Numbered from the stretch's first letter, positions 16,157 to 26,760 are shown. The stretch: 64,000 nt of DNA from Pedobacter ginsenosidimutans (GCF_001442625.1 NZ_LMZQ01000017.1:1-64000), one strand, 5' to 3'. Notes: generated by a model from the letters alone, not told the origin. Made by a program: numbers and translations.

Positions 16157-19100
16157 ATGAAAAGATTTTACAGCTTATGTTACTGCCTAGGTTTATCTGT
16201 AAATACACTTTTTGCACAGGAAATTTATCCGCCAATCTTAAAATCGGGAACCTGGCACAATGAAAATGCAAGCTTACGGTACCGTCCGGAGGGAAGAGAT
16301 TTTGTTATCCATAACGGTACAAGAAGGTTTACGAGAGCCTTATATGGAACCAATACAGCGTTCCGGGTAGAGGCTGGCGATTTGCCTGAGTTTGCTTTGT
16401 ATATGCCAGCTATGGGCGGTAACCTGCAGTTTGGCTTACTTGATGGCAATAGCAGCAAATGGCTGATTAAGGCAACAGATATTACCGCCAGGTATCGTCC
16501 AGGATCGATGATTTACACGATAAAAGATCCATTGTTAGGAAATGGAACTCTTCACTTAACTCTCTTTGCATTGAGCAATAGTGACGGTATGGTATTAAAA
16601 GCCAGTTTTGAAAATGTGAAAAAAGGAGTAGAACTGCTTTGGGTTTTCGGTGGAGCAAGTGATAAAAAGTTTAGCCGTAGTGGCGATATGGGGGTAGATC
16701 CCGAATCTTCTTTTTACCTCGAAAAACAAAACTGTAAGGATAATTTATTTACGGTTACAAAAAACAGTTTCGAGCTCCAATATGCTAAAATCAAAAAAAT
16801 AAGTGGAATTTTTCCTGCCGAAATCAGAATTGCTGATGCTGCTGATTTATCTTCTCCTTTAACATTAGATCAATCTAAAACAACGCAGAATCCAGTAATT
16901 ACCGGAAAAATAAGCATAGAAAATGGTAAAAATTTTTATGTATTGATCCAAAATCCTGAAAAAGACAATGCTCCTAAAACATGGGACAGTGCTACCCAAT
17001 TTATAGAATCAGAAAAGAAACGTAAAATTTTAGCCGATCGGATACAGGTTGATACACCAGATCCCTTTTTCAACAACATTGGTGGTGCTTTGGCCATGGC
17101 TTCGGATGGAATTTGGGAAGCGCCATCTTATATGCATGGTGCCATAGGCTGGCGGATGCGTTTGCCAGGTTGGCGTGGGCCTTACACCGCCGATCCCCTA
17201 GGTTGGCACGATCGGGCACGAACGCATTTTGATGCCTATGCCAAATCGCAGGTGCTCAATCCGGAAAGCGGACCTGTTTTGGCCGATACTGCCTTTAACC
17301 TTTCGCGATCAAAAGAGGCCATGGGGACTGCAATGTTCAGCAATGGTTACATCAGTCGCGAACCGGATGGAAAATCGATCAGACCGCACCATTACGATAT
17401 GAACCTGGTGTACATCGACCAGCTGCTGTGGCATTTTAACTGGACAGGCGATTTAGCCTATGTAAAAGAAATGTGGCCCGTAATTAAACGGCACCTGGCT
17501 TGGGAGAAAAGAGTTTTTGATGCGGATGATAACGGTCTATATGATGCCTATGCAGCCATTTGGGCAAGCGATGCATTGCAGTATAGTGGTGGAAGCGGAA
17601 CACATAGTTCAGCTTATAACTACCGTGCTAATTTAATTGCAGCCAAACTTGCCCGTTTGATCAATGAAGATCCAGGTGTTTATCAAAAAGAGGCCGACAA
17701 AATTTTAAAAGCCATGAATGCCCAACTCTGGATGCCAGAAAAAGGCTGGTTTGCAGAATATAAAGATGTTTTAGGTCTACAGCAATTGCATCCGGCTGCA
17801 GGTTTATGGACGGTTTATCACAGTATAGATTCGGAGGTACCAGACGCTTTTCAGGCCTGGCAGAGTTTAAGGTATGTTGATACCAATATCCCACACATCC
17901 CGGTAAGGGCTAAAGGACTTGAGGACAAAGGTTATTATACCCTATCAACCACAAACTGGATGCCTTACGAATGGTCGTTAAACAATGTGGTTTTAGCCGA
18001 AGTTACCCACACGGCACTGGCCAACTGGCAAGCTGGCAGGACTGAAGAAGCCTTTAAACTTTGGAAAAGCGAACTATTGGCCAGTATGTATATTGGTGGA
18101 AGTCCGGGTAATTTTGCCCAGGTTTCCCGCTATGATGCCATTTTAGGAGAGTCGTACCGCGATTTTGGCGATCCTGTAGGCATTAATTCAAGAACACTTG
18201 TTGAAGGGCTTTTTGGTGTGGTGCCTGATGCGCTGAATAAAACTTTGCTCATCAGACCAGGTTTACCGCAAGAATGGGATCACGCGGCCCTAAACATCCC
18301 TGATCTTTCTTTTTCTTTTAAACGGAAAGGATTAGTTGATACCTATGAGCTATTGCCGAGATTTGCCATTAGGCTCGGACTTAAAATGAGCATTAAAGCC
18401 AGGAGCAATCAATTAAAATCGGTTAAGGTCAATGGAAAAGAAGTAAAATGGAAAAATGTAGCCGACGCAATTGGCTTACCCGAAATCGAGATTGAAAGCG
18501 CAGTAGCAAAAGATTATCGGGTGGAGTTAACCTTGGGCAGCGAGGCAATTAGCCATCCTAAAATAAATACAGCCTATACCTTTGGTTCGAAACTGGAGAT
18601 CGATTTTATTAAGGCTAAAATTGTTAAAATATTCGATCCACAGCAGGTGCTTAACAATATAAATACAAGTGAAAGTAAACTTAGTGCAAATCTTCAGGGC
18701 GAACCAGGCGACCGTACTTTTTTTGCCCAGATTACAAATGGTCAGTTTACATATTGGTTTCCTGTTTGTTTCAAACTGAAAGAGGTGGTGAAAAAGCCAG
18801 ATCAAATTTTAGATTTAGCTTCTAAACAATGGGTGGGTAAAAAGCTTGAAACACAAGATTTATCCACTTATTTTAACGATCAAGTTGGTGAGATTTTTAA
18901 CCATAAATACCTGTCTCCACGGCCACAAACTACAACTTTACAATTGGCCTGGCAGGGCATTGGCGATTGGACACATCCTAAATTAAAACCCGAAATTAAT
19001 GATATGGGCTTGCGCAAATTGGCGGGCGCAAAAGGCGAATTTTTATTGCCTTCTGGCGTGGTTTTTAAAACACCATCAGATAGCACTTCAAAAAATATCA

Positions 19101-19552
19101 TTTACACCTCTCAATGGGACAATTTTCCCCGGAAAGCAGAAATTCCACTTTCGGGTAAAGCGAGTGGCATATTTTTTCTTCTCGCCGGAACAACCAACCC
19201 GATGCAAAGCAGAATGGATAATGGAGAAATTGCGGTTCATTATACCGATGGCTCTACTGAAAAACTTCCTTTGCGTAATCCAGAAAATTGGTGGCCAATT
19301 GAGCAGGATCTTTTTACAGATGGTTTCGCTTTCGATACAGGTGCAGCAAGGCCTGTTCGCGTGCATCTAAAAACAGGAAAAATCGTAACCGCACAAGATG
19401 GCGACAGCTGGAACGGAAAGGACATAAAAGGAGGGGCGGCAACAGCATTGGGCCTAAAGCTTGATCCTAACAAAACATTGGCTAAGGTTACCTTATCGGC
19501 ACTTTGTAATGATGTAATTATTGGTTTAATGGCAGTAACCTTGGTCCGTTAG
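16157..19552 (+). CDS. Large secreted six-hairpin-glycosidase-like protein (DUF4450 type)
   Basis: This 1131-residue protein has a signal peptide (1-20, ending TLFAQ). An N-terminal beta-sandwich follows (about 30-290: SLRYRPEGRDFVIHNGTRRFTRALYG). A central (alpha/alpha)6-barrel-like domain spans about 300-730, with GWRGPYTADPLGWHDRARTHF, NLVYIDQLLWHFNWTGDL and WASDALQYSGGSGTHSSAYN. Beta-rich domains end the protein. The N-terminal part recalls the family I know as DUF4450; the barrel resembles the GH78/GH95/GH127-like superfamily with acidic residues in DADDNGLYD. The exact reaction is unknown; a pectin side-chain or rhamnogalacturonan glycosidase is inferred from the neighbours. It starts 13 bases after the GH28 stop and ends 10 bases before the HTCS gene. 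Confidence 0.7.
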   Translation: MKRFYSLCYCLGLSVNTLFAQEIYPPILKSGTWHNENASLRYRPEGRDFVIHNGTRRFTRALYGTNTAFRVEAGDLPEFALYMPAMGGNLQFGLLDGNSSKWLIKATDITARYRPGSMIYTIKDPLLGNGTLHLTLFALSNSDGMVLKASFENVKKGVELLWVFGGASDKKFSRSGDMGVDPESSFYLEKQNCKDNLFTVTKNSFELQYAKIKKISGIFPAEIRIADAADLSSPLTLDQSKTTQNPVITGKISIENGKNFYVLIQNPEKDNAPKTWDSATQFIESEKKRKILADRIQVDTPDPFFNNIGGALAMASDGIWEAPSYMHGAIGWRMRLPGWRGPYTADPLGWHDRARTHFDAYAKSQVLNPESGPVLADTAFNLSRSKEAMGTAMFSNGYISREPDGKSIRPHHYDMNLVYIDQLLWHFNWTGDLAYVKEMWPVIKRHLAWEKRVFDADDNGLYDAYAAIWASDALQYSGGSGTHSSAYNYRANLIAAKLARLINEDPGVYQKEADKILKAMNAQLWMPEKGWFAEYKDVLGLQQLHPAAGLWTVYHSIDSEVPDAFQAWQSLRYVDTNIPHIPVRAKGLEDKGYYTLSTTNWMPYEWSLNNVVLAEVTHTALANWQAGRTEEAFKLWKSELLASMYIGGSPGNFAQVSRYDAILGESYRDFGDPVGINSRTLVEGLFGVVPDALNKTLLIRPGLPQEWDHAALNIPDLSFSFKRKGLVDTYELLPRFAIRLGLKMSIKARSNQLKSVKVNGKEVKWKNVADAIGLPEIEIESAVAKDYRVELTLGSEAISHPKINTAYTFGSKLEIDFIKAKIVKIFDPQQVLNNINTSESKLSANLQGEPGDRTFFAQITNGQFTYWFPVCFKLKEVVKKPDQILDLASKQWVGKKLETQDLSTYFNDQVGEIFNHKYLSPRPQTTTLQLAWQGIGDWTHPKLKPEINDMGLRKLAGAKGEFLLPSGVVFKTPSDSTSKNIIYTSQWDNFPRKAEIPLSGKASGIFFLLAGTTNPMQSRMDNGEIAVHYTDGSTEKLPLRNPENWWPIEQDLFTDGFAFDTGAARPVRVHLKTGKIVTAQDGDSWNGKDIKGGAATALGLKLDPNKTLAKVTLSALCNDVIIGLMAVTLVR

Positions 19553-19562
19553 TTTTTGAATA

Positions 19563-22500
19563 ATGTGTTATAAAAGCTGGATATCGAAAAGAGTAATATT
19601 GCCGATCATAATGATTTGCTTGCCTTTTTTCTCCGTTTTTGCACAGTTTAAAAGCAATATAGCCCATTATTCAACAGAGGATGGTCTTTCTCATGATGGT
19701 GTGCTTTGCATTACCCAAGACCACGATGGTTTTATGTGGTTTGGTACTTTTGATGGTTTAAACCGTTTCGACGGGACAAATTTTGTGGTTTACAAAAGCC
19801 GGCCTGGCGATACCTCTAACCTGCGAAGTAATAAAATAAGGGAAATAGTAGAAGATAAATCTGGTTACCTATGGGTGAAAACCTACGATTTTAAGATTTA
19901 TCGTTTCGATAAGCGTACTGAACAGTTTTTACCTGTTTCTGATGGGCCTTTTAAAGTGTTTTTTAAAGATCAGGTAATTATTGACCATATGGTGCCTGAT
20001 ACTAAAAATGGAGTCTGGCTGCTAACCGAAAATCAAGGGCTTTTATATGCTGTAAATCACGCAAAAGGACAACCAGATGTTATTCAGTTTGCTAAAATGC
20101 AGCATTCTGCACGGCAGATTAAAGGAAATGCAGTAAAATTCAGGTACTGCGATGAAAAACAAAGGATCTGGGTAGGCACCGAAGGCGGATTGAACTGTCT
20201 ACAACGGAATAACAATGGTAACTACCAGGTGATCAGGTTTTCTGAGCCTATTGAAAAAATGCTTTCTTCTTTTGCTGTTAACTGCGTTGCCAAGAGTAAA
20301 GAATCGCTTTATTTTGGCACTGGCGATGGTAATTTATTAATCTACGACCTAAGGACGCAATCTTTTCAGGTTAAACAGATTAGTAAGGGAACTGCATTTA
20401 ATTCCATTCTTTATTCAAAAGCAGGTCTGATTTATATTTCCACCATGGGGAAAGGAATGCTCACGGTTGATCCCATCAGTTTTAAAGTAAGCCAATCATC
20501 TGGAAGCAAAGAAAATTATTTATCCCTTAACGAAGATCATTCAGGATTAATCTGGATTGAGCCACAGGAAAACGGAATTATAAAGTACGATCCTAAAACA
20601 CAACAGTATAAATATTTTAGTCAAAAAAGAGATTTCAATTTCTCGAGCCGCGATTATAGTGTAGTTGCCGATGCAAACGGGATATTGTGGGTAAGCATGA
20701 AAGGGGGCGGTTTCGGCTACTATAATCCACAGCGCGATGAGATTGATTATTTTTATGATCAGCCTGGCTCTTCAGACCAAAAGTTTTCCAATATTATTAC
20801 GAGTTTATATGTAGATCGACTGGGTACCCTTTGGATGAGTGCACGCGATGGTGGGATTAATAAAGTGGTTTCGCTTACCGATAAGTTCAATTATCATCGT
20901 TTGGTTAATGACCCAAATAACCGCTCAGAAAATGAAGTAAGGGCCATGATGCACGATCAGAAAGGGCGCTTATGGGTTTGCAGTAAAGATGGCCGGATTC
21001 GGGTTTATGAAAATGACAAAGAAGTTGATGTTTTTGGAAAGGGAAATAAACAGATAGACGCGGTTTATAGCGTCATAGAAGATAGTAAGGGCAATGTTTG
21101 GTTGGGGACAAAAGGTGATGGCCTGTTTAAAGCCACACCAGCCGATCAAAAACGGAATCTTTATACGCTTAAGAATTTTAGGAATAACCCTTCGGATATA
21201 AATAGTTTGAGCAGCGACCTGGTTTATTCGGTTATTGAAGATTCGAGAGGGCGCATTTGGGTAGGCACATTGGGCGGCGGCATTAACTTATTGGTCAACA
21301 TCGATGGTAAAGAAGGTTTTAAGCATTTTTACAATGCTTTTCATAATTATCCATTTGGCTGGGCCAAGGTTATCCGATATTTATTAGAAGACAACAGTGG
21401 CAGGATATGGATTGGAACAAGCAATGGTTTGTTACGCTTTGACCCGAACAAACCAGTTACCAATGGTTACCGGTTTTTAGCTTACCGTAAAATCCGCGGA
21501 GATCATGCCAGTTTGGGGAATAACAGCGTACAGTATATTTACAAAGATAAAGCTGGCGGCATCTGGATTGCTACTTTTGGTGGTGGATTAAATAAAGTAA
21601 TCGCCGATCCGAAAAATCCTGATGTATTGCGTTTTGAGGTTTTTACTACACAAAATGGACTGGCGAATGATGTGCTGCTAAGCATGAGTGGCGATAAAGA
21701 AGGTAACATCTGGATTGCTACGGAACGCGGTTTATCCAGGTTTAACCCAAAACATAAAACATTCAAAAACTACGATTCTTTCGACGGATTGCCAAAAGTT
21801 GGCTTTTCTGAAGCGACCTGTTTTACAGCAAACAATGGGCAGCTTTATTTTGGTCTTACTGATGGTTATATCAAATTTAATCCTTTAAAAATTGCCGATC
21901 AGCGTACTTCAGCGAAAATGGCGCTGACCAAAATTCAACTGTATTATAAGGATATTGATCCCGGAGATAAAGATTCTCCTTTAAAATTTACCATCAACGA
22001 AACCAAGTCGCTGGTACTCAACTACGATCAAAATGTAATCAGTATTGATTACACGGTGCTCGATTATCGTGCTTCCAACAAAATAACCTATGCCTATAAA
22101 CTCGAAGGTTTCGATAAAACCTGGCACCAGGTAAACGATCTGCGAAGGGCAACCTATACCAACATTCCGCCAGGTACCTATACCTTTAAAGTGAAGGCTA
22201 CAAATGATGATCTTTTTTTAACCCTGCCCGAAAAAACGTTAGAAATCATTGTCCATCCACCTTTTTATTTAAGCTGGCCGGCTTATCTGGTTTATTTTTT
22301 GCTGACTATTGTTATCGCTGTTTTAGCAAGGCGGATTATTGTAACCATGATCAGGTTACGCAATAAAGTTTTGGTAGAACAGAAATTAACGGAGGTTAAA
22401 CTCTCTTTTTTTACCAATATCTCGCACGAACTCAGAACGCCGCTTACATTGATTGTAAATCCCTTAGAAGAAATATCGCGTAATGAAAAGTTATCAGATA

Positions 22501-23972
22501 GGGGGAAGGAATTTATCAATGTGATCCACCGAAATGCGAACCGGATGATCAGGTTTACCAATCAGTTACTTGATTTTAGAAAATTGCAGAATGGAAAAAT
22601 GCAGCTTAATGTTGCTGAAATTGATTTATTGGCTTTATCAAAAGAGGTGGCCAGCCATTTTTCTGCCATGGCCGATGAGAAGCAGATTAAATTTGATGTT
22701 TTTGCAGATCAGCAAACGGTTTTGGCCTGGGCAGATGGAGAAAAGATTGAGATTATCCTTTATAATTTGCTCTCCAACGCATTTAAGTTTACCCCATCTC
22801 ATCGAAAAATCTGGATAGAGCTAAAAGTGGATGAAGAAACCAGTGAGATATTGATTCTCATTATTGATGAGGGCAAAGGTATTTCAACAGATAAACTGGA
22901 GGAAATATTTGAAATCTATCACGAAGAAAGCATTACGGCAGATATCAGTTTAAAAGGGACAGGAATTGGTTTGGCACTGGCCCGTGGATTGGCTTTAAGT
23001 CACCATGGCAAGCTCTGGGCCGAACAGCACAGCGGTGGGGGGATGATTTTTACCTTGCAATTAAAATCCGGATATACACATTTCGATGCTTCGGAAGTTA
23101 ACTTTACGGTAAAGAGCAATCAGGAAGAACCGCTAAGTTTAAGCGTGCCTGCGCGAAACCAGGTGTCGCCAATCAATTCGAATACCAATGGCCTACACCC
23201 GCAATTGTTAATTGTAGAGGATAATCCTGACCTCCGAAACTTTCTGGAGCTTAGGTTTAAGGACCATTATCGTGTTAGCACAGCTGTCGATGGCGCTGAA
23301 GGTTTTGAAATGGCTTTGGCCATACTGCCCGATCTGATTATCAGCGATGTAATGATGCCTAAAATGGATGGCATCCAAATGCTCGATCAGTTAAAAAATG
23401 ATGCTGCTACCAGCCACATCCCAGTAATTTTACTCACCGCTAAATCTTCTATTGAAAGCCGGATTGAAGGCTTAAAATATGGTGCAGATATTTATTTAAC
23501 CAAACCTTTTAATACCGATTTTCTCTCTGCGGCGATTGATAATTTGATCCTGTCGAGGAAAAAACTCTTCGAGCAACTCTCCGATAGACAAGCGCAGCGT
23601 ATTGTATCCCTTCAACCCGATGAAATTGTAATTACCTCAAAAGATGAAACTTTTTTGAAAGAGATTATCAAAATTGTGGAGGAGCGGATGATACAATCCG
23701 ATTTTAATATCGATGAAGTTGCGGCAGCAATTGGTATGGGCAGAACAACTTTCTATAAAAAACTGAAGAGTTTGACCTCATTGAGCCCTGTAGAATTTGT
23801 ACGCGATATGCGCCTTAAACGCAGTAAACAACTGTTAGATTCGGGTAATTGCACCGTTTCGGAAGCAGGTTATCTATCAGGTTTTAACAGTTTGCCTTAT
23901 TTCAGTACCTGTTTTAAGGAGAAGTATAGTGTTTCGCCGTCGGCTTATCTAAAAACAATGGTGCATAGTTAG
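19563..23972 (+). CDS. Hybrid two-component system (HTCS) sensor and AraC-type regulator
   Basis: All parts of a one-protein phosphorelay are present in 1469 residues. There is a signal/anchor at 1-28. Two seven-bladed propellers of Reg_prop repeats cover about 35-770, with recurring motifs of the D..G.(I/L)W(V/I)GT..G(G/L) kind. A Y_Y_Y domain lies at about 825-885 and a membrane helix at about 905-927. The histidine kinase has H955 in NISHELRTPL, and an ATPase domain with NLLSNAFKFTP and GTGIGLALARGL. A receiver has D1262 (IISDVMMPKMDG), and an AraC-type helix-turn-helix covers about 1370-1465. Such proteins bind a breakdown product of the target glycan in the periplasm and activate the local susCD genes. 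It is last in the GH28 operon and would control the FAS1-SusCD operon that follows. Confidence 0.95.
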   Translation: MCYKSWISKRVILPIIMICLPFFSVFAQFKSNIAHYSTEDGLSHDGVLCITQDHDGFMWFGTFDGLNRFDGTNFVVYKSRPGDTSNLRSNKIREIVEDKSGYLWVKTYDFKIYRFDKRTEQFLPVSDGPFKVFFKDQVIIDHMVPDTKNGVWLLTENQGLLYAVNHAKGQPDVIQFAKMQHSARQIKGNAVKFRYCDEKQRIWVGTEGGLNCLQRNNNGNYQVIRFSEPIEKMLSSFAVNCVAKSKESLYFGTGDGNLLIYDLRTQSFQVKQISKGTAFNSILYSKAGLIYISTMGKGMLTVDPISFKVSQSSGSKENYLSLNEDHSGLIWIEPQENGIIKYDPKTQQYKYFSQKRDFNFSSRDYSVVADANGILWVSMKGGGFGYYNPQRDEIDYFYDQPGSSDQKFSNIITSLYVDRLGTLWMSARDGGINKVVSLTDKFNYHRLVNDPNNRSENEVRAMMHDQKGRLWVCSKDGRIRVYENDKEVDVFGKGNKQIDAVYSVIEDSKGNVWLGTKGDGLFKATPADQKRNLYTLKNFRNNPSDINSLSSDLVYSVIEDSRGRIWVGTLGGGINLLVNIDGKEGFKHFYNAFHNYPFGWAKVIRYLLEDNSGRIWIGTSNGLLRFDPNKPVTNGYRFLAYRKIRGDHASLGNNSVQYIYKDKAGGIWIATFGGGLNKVIADPKNPDVLRFEVFTTQNGLANDVLLSMSGDKEGNIWIATERGLSRFNPKHKTFKNYDSFDGLPKVGFSEATCFTANNGQLYFGLTDGYIKFNPLKIADQRTSAKMALTKIQLYYKDIDPGDKDSPLKFTINETKSLVLNYDQNVISIDYTVLDYRASNKITYAYKLEGFDKTWHQVNDLRRATYTNIPPGTYTFKVKATNDDLFLTLPEKTLEIIVHPPFYLSWPAYLVYFLLTIVIAVLARRIIVTMIRLRNKVLVEQKLTEVKLSFFTNISHELRTPLTLIVNPLEEISRNEKLSDRGKEFINVIHRNANRMIRFTNQLLDFRKLQNGKMQLNVAEIDLLALSKEVASHFSAMADEKQIKFDVFADQQTVLAWADGEKIEIILYNLLSNAFKFTPSHRKIWIELKVDEETSEILILIIDEGKGISTDKLEEIFEIYHEESITADISLKGTGIGLALARGLALSHHGKLWAEQHSGGGMIFTLQLKSGYTHFDASEVNFTVKSNQEEPLSLSVPARNQVSPINSNTNGLHPQLLIVEDNPDLRNFLELRFKDHYRVSTAVDGAEGFEMALAILPDLIISDVMMPKMDGIQMLDQLKNDAATSHIPVILLTAKSSIESRIEGLKYGADIYLTKPFNTDFLSAAIDNLILSRKKLFEQLSDRQAQRIVSLQPDEIVITSKDETFLKEIIKIVEERMIQSDFNIDEVAAAIGMGRTTFYKKLKSLTSLSPVEFVRDMRLKRSKQLLDSGNCTVSEAGYLSGFNSLPYFSTCFKEKYSVSPSAYLKTMVHS

Positions 23973-23992
23973 GTTAAAATTGGTTCTGGTTT

Positions 23993-24168
23993 TTTCCCGC
24001 AGATTTAAGGTGATTTCCGCAGAAATTATGATTGATTTTACGCTGCGAAATCAGCGGGAACCAAAAAGTAGAAAGGTTTACACTTTTTTCCGCAGATTAA
24101 GAAGAACCACCAGATTTAATAATTATTGTTTTACTCCACGGTAATCTGCCAAATCAGCGGGAAAAATC
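23993..24168. repeat. Two diverged copies of a palindromic CCGCAGATT...AATCAGCGGG element
   Basis: Copy one starts CCCGCAGATTTAAGG near 23996 and ends GAAATCAGCGGGAA near 24063. Copy two starts CCGCAGATTAAG near 24091 and ends AAATCAGCGGGAA near 24168. The ends of each copy are inverted repeats of each other, so each can fold into a long hairpin. They lie between the HTCS gene and the susCD operon and look like small REP/MITE-type repeats. Confidence 0.6.
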
Positions 24169-24242
24169 TCCAAAACCACTCTTTTTACCAAATAACGAAA
24201 GCAATCCGTCAATTTCTGAAAACTCATTTTAGCAGTTTGAGA

Positions 24243-24270
24243 TAGATTTGTATTGAATAACCAAATATAT
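24243..24270 (+). promoter_or_regulatory. Candidate promoter and shared motif of the FAS1-SusCD operon
   Basis: TAGATTTG at 24243-24250 fits the TAnnTTTG -7 element. The word ATAACCAAATATAT (24257-24270), shared with the GH28 upstream region, follows it. There is no TTG at -33, which fits a promoter that needs the HTCS activator. A third partial copy, TAACCAAATA, is at 24438-24447 next to the start codon. It leaves a leader of about 190 bases. Confidence 0.35.
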
Positions 24271-24451
24271 AACTGAACAAGTAAGCCGATAGCTTAAAGA
24301 TTTACATTGAATTTTATTAGAAGGATATCCGTCTGCAATATCCTGGGTTTAGCGCAGAAATGAAAAACAATTTTATTTCTCAACTGCTTTGCTGTATTCA
24401 ATTTTTCTCTTCCGCCACTGCTTACTTAAACCTGTACTAACCAAATAATTT

Positions 24452-26731
24452 ATGACCAGACTTTTTACAAGTTCGTGTTGTTTTCTGTTTTTTCTGACCG
24501 TTTTATCAGGATGCCAGAAAAAAGAATTTGATGCATTTTATGAGCGCCCAGCAGGTTTGGGAGATCCTATTTACCAACAGCTTGAAGCAAGGGGGAATTT
24601 TAAACACTTAACCGCGGTAATTGATAAAGCAGGTTATAAAGATATTTTAAGCAAAACAGGCTGGTGGACTTTTTTTGCACCGAATGATGCGGCTTTCGAG
24701 CGTTTTTTTAAAGATCAGAATATTAAAGGTACTGCCGAGATCAACGATTCGATGGCTACCTCAATCGTAAAATATGCATTGGTGTACAATGCTTACCGCA
24801 AAGATCAGTTGAGTAACTACCAAATGGCGGGCGGAGCAGAAACCGGACTTGGTTTTGCCTTTAAAAGAAAAACTGCTTATTACGATTGGGTACAACAAAA
24901 GGGTGATGGGGTAAGGGCAAAAGTTATCGCCACTAACCGAAATGTGCAATCGGTTAGGGGTGTAAATACTTCTGCTTATGTAGATGGCGATAATAACAAT
25001 AAATACATCCCTTATTTTACCACGGCATTTATGGCCACAGGTGGTATGAGTGCCGGCGATTATAACGTATTTTATCCAGGTTCTACCTATAATGGCTTTA
25101 ATGTAGCTGCTGCAGCAGTGGTAAATATGGATATCAGTGCCGAGAATGGCATGATCCACGAGGTAGACCGTGTTACCCTACCTTTAAAAAGCATCGACCA
25201 ATATATCAGTAGCAATGCCAATTACAGCGAGTTTAAAGCACTGCTCGATTCGCTAAAGTTTTATGTCTCTAATGCATACCAAACCCACCGCAACTTTGTA
25301 GCCACGGGCAGCTCCGATTCGGTATATGTAAAAGGCTATAACGGTTTACTGGCTTATTCAATTAACAATGAAAATTATCAGCAGCCTGGGGTAAACAGCT
25401 ATCTGGCTAACGAATCTCAAAAATCAAGCTGGACCATCATGGCGCCAACCAACGAGGCTTTTAGGGCCTACCGGAAAAAAATATTGGCCAAGTATGGTAA
25501 TTCATTCTTTAAAAGTACTCCTCCAAGTATAGTAATCGATTTCATCAATTCGCACATGTGGCCAACAGCTTTATGGCCGAGCAAATTTGCTCAAGGTCAA
25601 AATTACCTGCTCGAAACCACAACACTGAGCTTAGATAATGCCGTTGATAAACAGATTTTGAGCAATGCCGTTTTTTATGGGGTAAACCAGGCACACAGTT
25701 CGAATGTATTCAGAACGGTTTATGGTGTGCCTTATCTTGATCCGGCAACCAATCTTACTTTATTGGCCTATGCTGATGGAGGCTCAGGTGTTAAGATTTA
25801 TACTACACAACCAGGCGTAAGACAAACCTTATTGGTAATGCCCGATGCCGTGGTAACTGCAGCAGGTTACCGTTATAACGAAGGTAGTATTGGTACCACA
25901 ACTACTGCTTGGGGCTACCGTACTTCGCCAACAGCAAGTTATTCGCATAACCAGATTTACCGTGATAATGCCTTTCGTTTGTTTAAAACAGGCATTTTGC
26001 TTACCCCAACAGGAGAATTAACCAGTTTAGGTGGTTCAGGTATTGTTGAAAGTCAGAGTGGTGATTACGTACGCTACCGCAATGGAAAAATCCAGACCAG
26101 CGGAACAGTTGATACTGGTATCGATATCAACATTACCAAAACAGATGCAACTTCGATAAATGGCATTGTATATTATGTTGATGCGCCATTGGCTTTTACT
26201 GATAAAAATGTAGGTCAGCACTTGCAAAATCTTGCCACCAGCGATCCTACACGCTTTTCGTCTTTTTATTGGTTTGTTTCTACCTCTTCACTCTACAACG
26301 CTACCACCAAAGCCATCTCAGGAATGAATACAGGCATTGATAATAAATATACGATGCTGGTACCTGATAATGCGGCTATTACACAAGCCATTAAAGATGG
26401 TTTATTACCTGGAACAAAAGCTACAGGTGCTTTACCTACAGCAGCGCCAACTGCTGAGGCGCAGAAAGATCAGGTAAGAAAATTTATCCTTTACCACATC
26501 ATCAATGGCGAATCGGTTGCAGTTGACGGAAAAAAAGCAGATAACTATTTAACTCTTTTACAAACAGAGTCTGGAGACAATACATTGCTGAACATTTTGA
26601 ATCAGCCAAGCAACCTGATTATCACCGATCGGGCGGGGCGCACTACGCAGGTAAATTTCAGTTCGAGTAACCAACTCTCTAACCGTACCCTTATCCATTC
26701 CATTTCCAATTATCTCAATTACAATAAGTAA
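24452..26731 (+). CDS. FAS1 (fasciclin) domain lipoprotein, first gene of the SusCD operon
   Basis: The 759-residue protein has a lipoprotein signal with C21 (LSGCQKK). At least three FAS1 domains can be seen. The first is at about 45-240 (LTAVIDKAGYKDIL, WWTFFAPNDAAFERFF, ending IHEVDRVTLP). The second is at about 255-470 (FKALLDSLKFY, WTIMAPTNEAFRAY). The third is at about 590-757 (YTMLVPDNAAITQAI, ILYHIINGESVAVDGKK, LIHSISNYL). FAS1 domains mediate binding and adhesion. In this operon the protein would sit on the cell surface and might bind glycan or SusD, the job usually done by SusE/F-type proteins. It is followed by SusC after 29 bases. No catalytic role is expected. Confidence 0.88.
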   Translation: MTRLFTSSCCFLFFLTVLSGCQKKEFDAFYERPAGLGDPIYQQLEARGNFKHLTAVIDKAGYKDILSKTGWWTFFAPNDAAFERFFKDQNIKGTAEINDSMATSIVKYALVYNAYRKDQLSNYQMAGGAETGLGFAFKRKTAYYDWVQQKGDGVRAKVIATNRNVQSVRGVNTSAYVDGDNNNKYIPYFTTAFMATGGMSAGDYNVFYPGSTYNGFNVAAAAVVNMDISAENGMIHEVDRVTLPLKSIDQYISSNANYSEFKALLDSLKFYVSNAYQTHRNFVATGSSDSVYVKGYNGLLAYSINNENYQQPGVNSYLANESQKSSWTIMAPTNEAFRAYRKKILAKYGNSFFKSTPPSIVIDFINSHMWPTALWPSKFAQGQNYLLETTTLSLDNAVDKQILSNAVFYGVNQAHSSNVFRTVYGVPYLDPATNLTLLAYADGGSGVKIYTTQPGVRQTLLVMPDAVVTAAGYRYNEGSIGTTTTAWGYRTSPTASYSHNQIYRDNAFRLFKTGILLTPTGELTSLGGSGIVESQSGDYVRYRNGKIQTSGTVDTGIDINITKTDATSINGIVYYVDAPLAFTDKNVGQHLQNLATSDPTRFSSFYWFVSTSSLYNATTKAISGMNTGIDNKYTMLVPDNAAITQAIKDGLLPGTKATGALPTAAPTAEAQKDQVRKFILYHIINGESVAVDGKKADNYLTLLQTESGDNTLLNILNQPSNLIITDRAGRTTQVNFSSSNQLSNRTLIHSISNYLNYNK

Positions 26732-26760
26732 CGCCTACAGATAAAATTAGATTATATAAG

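Noticed and set aside
23993..24168. Paired repeats as a CRISPR array
   Set aside because: Only two diverged palindromic copies, no regular spacers and no cas genes.
24761..25159. 132-residue minus-strand frame within the first FAS1 gene
   Set aside because: It is a mirror of FAS1 coding sequence without a start region or domain of its own.
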